IMG/VR virus record: IMGVR_UViG_3300028025_001917
Location: 1 to 23,841 of that record
Source: a virus
Length of the DNA stretch: 23,841 nt
Direction: 5' to 3' (one strand)
A model generated the notes under the pieces. The model saw only the letters and a program-made list of their open reading frames with translations, searched no databases and had not been told where the DNA came from. Positions within the stretch are counted from its first letter, which is position 1, and every line of letters starts with the position of its first letter. Shown here one piece after another: positions 1 to 7,212 of this stretch. The translations under genes were made by a program, and so were the position numbers.

Positions 1-176
1 TCACGCTCGACGACCTTGACCGTGACGCGCATCATGCCCCATGACACGGCGATGCCGATGATGCCTGACACCACCGGCATGGTGACGGTGCTGAACGGAC
101 CGGACGACTGCGCCATCGCAGTCCCTGCGGCAGAAGCGGCACCGATCATCAGCGCCGTGCTGGTTTCAGCGGTCAT
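1..176 (-). CDS. Small membrane protein, N-terminal part (partial)
   Basis: Below the 996-residue gene an ATG at 176 overlaps its TGA (ATGA) and the frame stays open to base 1. The visible 58 residues start MTAETSTALMIGAASAAGTAMAQSSG and contain a single hydrophobic segment from ~32 to 47 (VVSGIIGIAVSWGMMR), then TVKVVER. A short exposed N-terminus, one membrane span and a charged C-terminus that could begin a coiled coil suit phage accessory membrane proteins near lysis or ejection genes. The frame is cut by the window edge, so length and function are unknown. The ATGA overlap is the main evidence that it is real. Confidence 0.6.
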   Translation of the reverse strand, partial: MTAETSTALMIGAASAAGTAMAQSSGPFSTVTMPVVSGIIGIAVSWGMMRVTVKVVER

Positions 177-3163
177 CGCCCTCCTCCAAACTGTCGTCCA
201 AGAAGTCCAGCCGTGCTGGTTTGCAGTGCCTGCGGGAGCCGTGTGCCAATCGTCGGGTAAAGCTGCTGAACGTAGTTGGTCATCTGCGCTCCGAACAACC
301 GCTTTACTGCTTCGTTTTTCTGGAGGGCATTGATGCGCTTGATGATCTCCTGCGGTGCGACACCCGCATCGGCCATGTCCTTGATCTGACGCTGCAACTG
401 TGAGCCAAGTACTGCAACAGCTTCCTGTTGCTGCTGCGGATTCATCTTCGGCAACGTTTCCTGCAAGAACTTCGCAGCCGACTCAGACTTGCCTAGCGCG
501 CCTTCAACATTTTTCAGAGAGGATTGGCTCGCTGTTGCTCTAGCAATGCGTGCCTGAGAAAGGTCTTTGGCAAACTGAGCCGCTTCTGTTGCTGCCGCTT
601 CTTGTGCGGCTCTCGCTGAAGCAATCGGTGAACGACCAGCTTCTTGGACTTGGCGAAGACGATCCATCGCGGATGTCTTTCCCTGCTCAACAAGCTGCTC
701 CGCTTTCCCCTTCGCTTGTTCTTTAGCGCGTGACGCAAGGCTTTTGGCCCTCTCGATACGCTGCTGTGCTGCGACTTCTGTTTCCCCGATACGCCGTGTT
801 GCTTCTAACTCACGCTGCTGAAGCGCAGAGGCCGCACGTTCCTTGCCCTGTGCTGTCGCACGTTCCGCAAGAGACTGTGCCCGTGTTGCACGTCCAGTAA
901 GCGGCGTAACTGCCTCCTGACCACGCTGCGTAATCTGCGTTGCGAGTGTTGCCGCTTCTGCCCGTGCCGCTTCTGCGGCGGCTTTTGTTTTGCCTGCCAA
1001 CACATCGGGCGCAAACTGGCGAAGACGCTCAACCGCTTCGTCGCCAAACGTCAACGCAAGTCTCCTCTGAGACGCTTCACTCCTGAACTTCTTGGCAAAC
1101 TCTAGCGCATCGTTTGGAGATTCCTGCACGAGTCGATCAAACCATTCCCGTGCGCCAGTCTGGAATCCAACCTTCTGATCGTCCGTCATGCCTTCGACGC
1201 GCTTCACCACTTCGTCCAACTCTTTGCGGCTTTGAGCCAAGATGCCAGACGCTTTCCCTGCCTTGACTGTGCCAAGGTTTAGCCCTTCCTGCACCGCTTC
1301 AAGCTGCAAGAACTTATCACGGTAGGCAGTCCGTGCCGTCCGCAAAGCTTCTGCCGCATCATCAGTCCCGAACCCAGCAAGGTAGCGTTCTTCCAGCCGA
1401 TTAATCGTGTCGAACGCTTCTTTCTTTTGCGAGCGAGACAGACCAACGACGTTCTCTCCCTTTCGCACTTGAGGCTCAAGGATTTTTCGACGCATCATGT
1501 CCATCTTTTCTAGCGTCAGTTCTGGGACTTCTGTCCCATCGATTGCCAAAACTCTGCGAGCCGCACGGATCGGCGCACCGGGGAGTTCGTTCCGCATCTC
1601 CTTCTGCAACGCCCCTTCGGCGGCACCAAAGGCATCTTTCAGTGCTGGAGAAGCAAAGATTTCCCGATAAATCTCAGGGTCAGGCTCTGGGGGCGCACCA
1701 ATGTTTCTGATGGCTTCATAATGCCCAACAGCTTCCCCTGTTTGACTCTTGCGGATTGTTTCTTGGAGTTCTTTTGCCGCACCGCGAGGCTGCATCCCAC
1801 GCAACCCTTGAATTGCCTGTCCCGCTTCTTCCTTGGCACGGGCTACCACATCTTCAGCCGCTACTTTCGCCGCCTGTCGGCCTTCGGACACCGCACGCTT
1901 TGCCGCTTCACTGGTTTTCTTTTCAAGCTGACTGGCGGTTGATGACGCTTCTTTCCCTGCTTGCTTCAGTGCCTGTGCGCGTGACGTTCCAGCCGCACGA
2001 GTCGCTGCGGCCTGTTCTTTGACCGCCAGCGTCTTCTCAAGCTCCTGCGCTTTGACTTCGGGGAGGATGCCTCGCGCTTCGTCTGCCGCTTGACGGAGGC
2101 GCTCTGCGCGTGACATCCCTCGCTGCGTCACATCACGGGCCACCTTTTGTGCCTCAGAGACCGTCGTCCGTCCCTCGGTCTTGGCGGCACTCACCGCCGC
2201 ACGCTGGGCTTCTTTGGCCTTCGTCACTTCGAGTGTGGCAAGGCGAACGCGCTCCTTTGCCGCTTCCTGTGCCGCCCGTGCTTTCCCTTCTGCGGCCCGT
2301 GCGCCAGTGACCCCAACATCCAGTGACTGGGCTGTTGGACCGTCTAATGCGCCGGGGAGTGTCGCAGCCGCCTCACGTTGAATGCGCGTGATGTCGGTGG
2401 GTTCAATCGCACGACCAAACCGCTCAAGTGGCTTTGCCTTGAACAACTGATCTGCCACAAATCGCTGCGCCTGTCCATACGCAGACGACGCTGCTTGTCC
2501 TGCGGCAGTCGGTGAGACATACTTGGCCACCTTGCTTGCGGCCTTGCTGGCGACAAAAGGAAGGGCCGCGCCCACCGTCCCGCCAATGGCAGCGCCCTTC
2601 AGCCGCTCGCCAGACAGCGCCCCGCCCTCTCCAGCGCCATAGCCAGAGATCGCACCCTGCCCCACATTGCTGGCAAGCGCCGTCTTTGCCCCAGCCTTGA
2701 GGGCTTCCCGCAACCCAGCCCGGCCAGCCGTCGCCGCTAACGCACGGGCACCGCCAGCGAGGCCAGTGATAAGCCCACCGCCAAGTTCGTAGGCAATGGC
2801 TTCTTTGGGGCGATCTTCACGATATGCGGCCAGCTTGTCCGCAATGTCTTGCTTGGCTTGCTCGTATGTTTCCCCGTCTTTCCCAGAAAAGGCAGAGCGA
2901 AAGGCTGCTTCAAGCTCGTCCGTCAGGCCAAGCCCAGCCCCTTGTGCGATGGCACGAAGCCGCTGCGTTGGGACATAGGGCTTGTCAGAGACAGCCGTTG
3001 CTTCAGCAGGGGCTGTTGTTTTAGCGGGCTGCTTGGTTGTCTGAGCATAGGCTTTGTCAAACTCATCTTCTTCATCAAGATCAGTTGACCGGACTACCGG
3101 AGCCGCTTTCTTGCCTTTGCCATAGACGTTCTGAAATGCCTTATCAAAATCATCCTGTGGCAT
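173..3163 (-). CDS. Large ejection (internal virion) protein, 996 residues
   Basis: The product is the largest in the window. Two short motifs, DDFDKAF (residues 4-10) and DEFDKAY (33-39), repeat near the N-terminus. A region at ~75-205 has GLGLTDELEAAFRSAFSG, DGETYEQAKQDIADKLAAYREDRPKEAIAYELGG and a long Gly/Ala-rich stretch (GYGAGEGGALSGERLKGAAIGGTVGAALPFVASK). These features recur in phage ejection proteins. Long Ala/Lys/Glu/Arg coiled coils fill ~290-470 and ~740-900. The C-terminal end (QEIIKRINALQKNEAVKRLFGAQMTNYVQQLYPTIGTRLPQ) is helical. No transglycosylase motif of the T7 gp16 kind is seen. It probably forms part of the trans-envelope conduit. A tape measure role is unlikely because no tail-tube protein is encoded. 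Confidence 0.72.
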   Translation of the reverse strand: MPQDDFDKAFQNVYGKGKKAAPVVRSTDLDEEDEFDKAYAQTTKQPAKTTAPAEATAVSDKPYVPTQRLRAIAQGAGLGLTDELEAAFRSAFSGKDGETYEQAKQDIADKLAAYREDRPKEAIAYELGGGLITGLAGGARALAATAGRAGLREALKAGAKTALASNVGQGAISGYGAGEGGALSGERLKGAAIGGTVGAALPFVASKAASKVAKYVSPTAAGQAASSAYGQAQRFVADQLFKAKPLERFGRAIEPTDITRIQREAAATLPGALDGPTAQSLDVGVTGARAAEGKARAAQEAAKERVRLATLEVTKAKEAQRAAVSAAKTEGRTTVSEAQKVARDVTQRGMSRAERLRQAADEARGILPEVKAQELEKTLAVKEQAAATRAAGTSRAQALKQAGKEASSTASQLEKKTSEAAKRAVSEGRQAAKVAAEDVVARAKEEAGQAIQGLRGMQPRGAAKELQETIRKSQTGEAVGHYEAIRNIGAPPEPDPEIYREIFASPALKDAFGAAEGALQKEMRNELPGAPIRAARRVLAIDGTEVPELTLEKMDMMRRKILEPQVRKGENVVGLSRSQKKEAFDTINRLEERYLAGFGTDDAAEALRTARTAYRDKFLQLEAVQEGLNLGTVKAGKASGILAQSRKELDEVVKRVEGMTDDQKVGFQTGAREWFDRLVQESPNDALEFAKKFRSEASQRRLALTFGDEAVERLRQFAPDVLAGKTKAAAEAARAEAATLATQITQRGQEAVTPLTGRATRAQSLAERATAQGKERAASALQQRELEATRRIGETEVAAQQRIERAKSLASRAKEQAKGKAEQLVEQGKTSAMDRLRQVQEAGRSPIASARAAQEAAATEAAQFAKDLSQARIARATASQSSLKNVEGALGKSESAAKFLQETLPKMNPQQQQEAVAVLGSQLQRQIKDMADAGVAPQEIIKRINALQKNEAVKRLFGAQMTNYVQQLYPTIGTRLPQALQTSTAGLLGRQFGGGR

Positions 3164-4488
3164 TATCGACCCCTCTGGTTATACCGCGCACGATACTGAT
3201 CGCGGTCTTCATCATCGCGCTTAGGGTTCTGCGCCATCCACTCTTGGGCCGACATCGCGCTCTTCCCGCCTTCCGTCCCACCACTCGGCTTGCCCGTCAT
3301 CGCTTCCACGCCCGTCCGCACACCCATCAGCAAGTCGTTGCGAAACGCATCAACCTGCGCCAACGACTCTGGCTCCGTGCCGCCGGGGCCAATGCCTGAC
3401 AATGCAATTTCCATCTGCATCATCAAGTTTGATCCACCACGGGGCGTAATTTCACGCACGGCGCTGGCAATAGACTTGCCCGCACGGATGTATCGGAGGA
3501 GCGCTGGGTTCTTATCAATCAAGAAGTTGCCCTTGTTTAGCGCCTCTTCGGCAATGGCAGACCCCGGTGTGCCAGCCAAAGCCTTTCGTGCGGCTTCAAG
3601 CTGAACGCCTGTCATCTTCAGCTTCCCATCACGCAAGTCATCTTCAAACTTCTTCATGATTTGAGTGTTGGTTTCCAGAAGGTTCAAGGCAGTGGCTGCA
3701 CGAGCTTTACCCATTGCTTGGAGGCCGTTGGAAATTTGGCCTTGCTGAGTTTCGCCTTCACCCTTGCCCTTCTCAAAATCAAATCGATCTTGCGCGAGTT
3801 TCAGTTGACCTCGTGAGATGCCAAGGGCTTGCATATCCTTGTCGCTCATCATGACATCGCCGTACTTCGCTCCAGTTCGTGCAGCGACTTCTGCCTTTGC
3901 GTCAGACAGCCCTGCCGCCTTCCATGCCGCTTTCGCATCAGCAATATCTGCGCTCTTCGCCTCAGCAACACGCTGCGCTTCCGTCGCTTTGACACGCTCC
4001 GCTTGCTGCAACTGACGAGCCTTTGCCTCTTCGTCTTGCGCCATATCCATTGCATCCCGTTCCTGCTTGGTCTGCATCTGCTCGTAGGTCTTGCCGCCGA
4101 CATTGAAGCTTTGCGCGGGGGCGTTGCGGTATGTCCCCGCCGCCTTCTGCACGGTAGACATATCGGGCAGTACGCCAGCAGGGCCACCGCCCATGCCGAA
4201 GCTGGACAGCGCCGTGCTGACCATTGACCCCAGCGCCGGGGCAGCAGCCTTCGCCCGCTCTTCGCGAACGCCTCTCTCAACGAAGCCTTTCTCGCCCAGC
4301 GCGATCTGGTCCAGCATCGACTGACGTTCAGCCGCTGCCGTATCCATTCGCGCTTGCCGCTCAAGAGCCGCCGCAACGCGACTCTTTTCCTCGTCTGCCG
4401 CTCGCTGCTGCATCCGGCCTTCGATGCCGCCAGAGAAGCCAGCCAGCGCCGCTTGCAGCGCCGTCATCATCCCGCTACGTCGTGCCAT
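3163..4488 (-). CDS. Ejection (internal virion) protein, 441 residues
   Basis: The protein opens MARRSGMMTALQAALAGFSGGIEGRMQQRAADEEKSR with a positively charged, amphipathic start. Residues ~140-185 are a charged helix (KQERDAMDMAQDEEAKARQLQQAERVK). A globular-looking part from ~255 to 390 (LQAMGKARAATALNLLETNTQIMKKFED, FLIDKNPALLRYIRAGKSIASAVREITPRGGSN, MEIALSGIGPGG) may be a conserved core domain. Its start lies two bases past the previous stop, and the next gene's ATG overlaps its TAA by one base (TAATG). It lies between the Gln-rich and the 996-residue ejection proteins, so it is probably the middle partner of a complex. I do not recognise a named family. Confidence 0.65.
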   Translation of the reverse strand: MARRSGMMTALQAALAGFSGGIEGRMQQRAADEEKSRVAAALERQARMDTAAAERQSMLDQIALGEKGFVERGVREERAKAAAPALGSMVSTALSSFGMGGGPAGVLPDMSTVQKAAGTYRNAPAQSFNVGGKTYEQMQTKQERDAMDMAQDEEAKARQLQQAERVKATEAQRVAEAKSADIADAKAAWKAAGLSDAKAEVAARTGAKYGDVMMSDKDMQALGISRGQLKLAQDRFDFEKGKGEGETQQGQISNGLQAMGKARAATALNLLETNTQIMKKFEDDLRDGKLKMTGVQLEAARKALAGTPGSAIAEEALNKGNFLIDKNPALLRYIRAGKSIASAVREITPRGGSNLMMQMEIALSGIGPGGTEPESLAQVDAFRNDLLMGVRTGVEAMTGKPSGGTEGGKSAMSAQEWMAQNPKRDDEDRDQYRARYNQRGR

Positions 4489-4490
4489 AA

Positions 4491-6302
4491 TTAATCCTCT
4501 GTGGGGACGACATCATAGGTTGTTCCGTTCCAGCGGTATGTCTTACCATCTGCCGCCTGTGCCGTCGCGCCAATGTACCGTGGATCACCTACAGGGACAG
4601 CCGGAAGCCCAGCGGGTGGTGTGCTGTATGTCACGGCAGCAGGCGGGTAAAAGGTGTTCCCGTAATTGCCGCCCTCATCAATAGTGCCGCCGCCACCAAA
4701 CGTGCTGCCACCGCTCACGCCAGTGCCACCAGAACCACCTGTGCCGCCAGTCCCGCCAGTGCCACTGGTTGTCCCGCCGGTAATAATGTTGCGAATCTGC
4801 GTCGGCGTGAGAGTCCCCAATGTCTGTGCGATTTGCAGCATCAACTGATTCTCTGCCAGACGCGCTTCTGCTTCTGCCGACAGTCGAGACACGCCAACCT
4901 GTTCACGTTGGATGCTTTGTTCGGCCAAGCGAGCAGCAACCTGTTCAGCAAAAGTTGACCCATACTGACTTTGCTGGTTGGTAATCCGCTGCTGTTCCAG
5001 ATTGTTGATCGCAGCATTCTGCAATCCCTGCACGGTCATCTGCGTGTTGAACTGATACGCTTGGTTGGAGATTTTCTGCGATTCCTGTGCAAGCTCCTGC
5101 GCTGTAAACCCACCCTGATAGAGTCGAGCAGCCTGCTGCTCTGTCAACTGCAACCCGAACTGGCGAGCCTGTTCGGTAATCTGCTGCGTCTGCAAGTCCC
5201 TGCGTGATGTAATCTCCTTTAGTTGCTGCTGTTCAGCAGCCGTCAACTCACGGCTTTGCATTGACGCTCGGAGATTACGCTCTGCTGCCGCATCCGTGGC
5301 CTGCTGCTGCAATGCTTGCTGCTTGATGCCCACTTCCTGCTGCTGGATGCCAAGCCCGCCCAGTCCAAGCTGCTCCTGCAACCGCTGCTGAATATCAAAC
5401 TGACGGCGCTGTTCGGCTTGCTGCTGACCCGCCAACGTCTGCACCCCGCCAAACTGGCCCGTCAGTCCAGCCCGTTCCGCTTCCTGTGTGCCCAGCAACC
5501 GCTGCAAGTCCAGCGACAGTCCCGCCGTTTGGCCGAGTGCCGACAGATCAAACTGGCGAGCGGCTTGCGAGGCGGCTTCTTCGGCTTGTGCGCCTTGGAA
5601 GGCTTCCTGTCCAGCCTGTTCAAACTGCTGCTGCCCAAACTGAGCGGCACGCAACTGGTTCTCAAACGTCGCCGCCTGTGCCACACGGTTGGCCTCAAAC
5701 TGCGCCAAGTCCTGTGACCCCGCCAGTTCGGCCAGACCCTGCCCTGACTGCATGAACTGGGCACGATCCTGCGCCTGCGTGTCCGCCGCTTGCTGCAACA
5801 ACTGCGCGTCGAGGGACGACAACGCACGGGCTTGCTGTCCTGCCAGATCGCCCATGCGACCACCACCAATGCTTGACGCCGACAGGCCACGACGGGCCAA
5901 GTCTTCGTTCAGCGCCTTCTGCTGTGCGCCGTATTCCGACTGGAGGTTGGCGGCTTGTGCGCCACGAATCTGCTGGAACGCTTGCGTGTCATAGCGCGAC
6001 GGAGCCTGACCGAACTCTGTCAGGCGCTGCTGCAACTGAGAGCGCAACTGCTGCCCCTGCTGACTGCCCCCGTACTGCCCGAAGGCCGTCGCGGTGGGGC
6101 CAGTCGGGGCAGGAGGGCGAGCTACGCCACGCTGCTGCATCTGCGCGAAAGTCTGCGCGGGCTGCTGGGTGGTGCGCTGCGTCTGGGTCTGACCACCGTA
6201 CACCGTAGGCTGCTTCTCTTCGCCGCCAGCGGTGGTGTTGGTCGTCCCCATCATCTCCTTGTATCCGGGCAGCGAGCCAAACGCCGTGTTATACGTTGCC
6301 AT
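4491..6302 (-). CDS. Ejection (internal virion) protein, Gln-rich, 603 residues
   Basis: The product follows the preceding gene by two bases. Residues ~60-500 are remarkably rich in Gln and Ala (QQ runs, LQEQLGLGGLGIQQQEVGIKQQ, RNLRASMQSRELTAAEQQQL) in long helical coiled-coil segments, consistent with a rod-like protein packed with DNA. Residues ~509-548 are a Gly/Thr/Ser linker (GTGGTGGTGGSGGTGVSGG), and the last ~33 residues form a small motif (YIGATAQAADGKTYRWNGTTYDVV). The central region recalls the Gln/Arg-rich internal proteins of many podoviruses, which are expelled into the host to help DNA cross the envelope. No catalytic motif is visible, so the role is assigned from composition and neighbours. 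Confidence 0.68.
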   Translation of the reverse strand: MATYNTAFGSLPGYKEMMGTTNTTAGGEEKQPTVYGGQTQTQRTTQQPAQTFAQMQQRGVARPPAPTGPTATAFGQYGGSQQGQQLRSQLQQRLTEFGQAPSRYDTQAFQQIRGAQAANLQSEYGAQQKALNEDLARRGLSASSIGGGRMGDLAGQQARALSSLDAQLLQQAADTQAQDRAQFMQSGQGLAELAGSQDLAQFEANRVAQAATFENQLRAAQFGQQQFEQAGQEAFQGAQAEEAASQAARQFDLSALGQTAGLSLDLQRLLGTQEAERAGLTGQFGGVQTLAGQQQAEQRRQFDIQQRLQEQLGLGGLGIQQQEVGIKQQALQQQATDAAAERNLRASMQSRELTAAEQQQLKEITSRRDLQTQQITEQARQFGLQLTEQQAARLYQGGFTAQELAQESQKISNQAYQFNTQMTVQGLQNAAINNLEQQRITNQQSQYGSTFAEQVAARLAEQSIQREQVGVSRLSAEAEARLAENQLMLQIAQTLGTLTPTQIRNIITGGTTSGTGGTGGTGGSGGTGVSGGSTFGGGGTIDEGGNYGNTFYPPAAVTYSTPPAGLPAVPVGDPRYIGATAQAADGKTYRWNGTTYDVVPTED

Positions 6303-6304
6303 GA

Positions 6305-7189
6305 TTATCCCCCGTAGGACTGGCGAGACTGCATCTGCGTGAACATCGGCATCAGCAGTTCAGCAATACGACGGCGACGTTCCTGCTCGGTCTCGTCCTG
6401 CTGCTTCTCGTACTCAAACTTCTGTCGCGCCAACTCCGTCTGGCTTTCCAGCGCCCCAGCTTCGGCACGGCCACCAAGCACACTGCCGACACCCTTCGCG
6501 ATGCCACCAAGCATCCGCTCGTTGCGCTCAAGGTAGCCGTCCTTGCCAAACGCATCAGATGCCATGCTTCCCAAGCTGCGCGGCGTCTTTGGCGTAAGCG
6601 CCCCCTTAAACATCCCATCGGTCGTCGCCTGTGGCATCCCAATATCGGGCATCGGCGCTCGGCTAGTCGGGGTCGTGCGAATCATCTTAGACATATCCAT
6701 CTTAGGCAAATCAGCCATCGCACTCGACGGGACAGGGGCTGCGCTTCCAAGCGGCATCCCAATGCCATACCCACCGATGTTGCCCGTGTATGCCGCTGCG
6801 GGAGCAGAAGCCCCTGCGCCAGCCATTGCAGGCTGGAAGCTTCCCGCCGCACCATAGGACGTAGGACCGCCAGCCGTCAGGCCAACCTGCGGAGCGCCCG
6901 TCAGCTTATCCAACGGGCTAGCCGTGAACATCTTGGCAAGGCCACCCTTCGCCGCCTGACCCAGCTTGGCACCACCGTAGCCTTCAAGACCGCCACGGAC
7001 AGCACCGCCCACATCAAGGCCGATCCCGCCCTTGCCGGGACGATCCAAGCCGCCCATCGCGGCACCAAGGGCAGCGCCAACAGCAGGTCCAACACCGGGG
7101 ATGAAGCCAGCCGCAATCGGCGCGACTTTCTTAATCACACCCTTATTCCGATCCCATACGCCCGCTAGTCCACCACGCTTCTTTGCCAT
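6305..7189 (-). CDS. Ejection (internal virion) protein, Gly/Ala-rich, 294 residues
   Basis: The frame is open to an ATG at 7261, but that would overlap the repeat protein. The ATG at 7189 (MAKKRGGLAGVWDRNKG) has an AGAGGA ribosome site about eight bases upstream, so I chose it. Residues ~22-47 (VAPIAAGFIPGVGPAVGAALGAAMGG) are a Gly/Ala hydrophobic stretch that could insert in a membrane. The rest is Gly- and Ala-rich, and the last ~50 residues form a charged coiled coil (ALESQTELARQKFEYEKQQDETEQERRRRIAELLMPMF). Small proteins with a membrane-active Gly-zipper and a helical tail are typical of the first ejection protein of podoviruses, which enters the outer membrane or periplasm during infection. 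I see no lysozyme motif. Confidence 0.7.
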   Translation of the reverse strand: MAKKRGGLAGVWDRNKGVIKKVAPIAAGFIPGVGPAVGAALGAAMGGLDRPGKGGIGLDVGGAVRGGLEGYGGAKLGQAAKGGLAKMFTASPLDKLTGAPQVGLTAGGPTSYGAAGSFQPAMAGAGASAPAAAYTGNIGGYGIGMPLGSAAPVPSSAMADLPKMDMSKMIRTTPTSRAPMPDIGMPQATTDGMFKGALTPKTPRSLGSMASDAFGKDGYLERNERMLGGIAKGVGSVLGGRAEAGALESQTELARQKFEYEKQQDETEQERRRRIAELLMPMFTQMQSRQSYGG

Positions 7190-7212
7190 GTCTCCGTTCC
7201 TCTTGAGTAGGG

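Noticed and set aside
173-3163. Tape measure protein reading of the 996-residue gene
   Set aside because: No tail-tube, chaperone or sheath gene is present, and the protein sits at the end of an ejection-type cassette after adaptor and nozzle genes.
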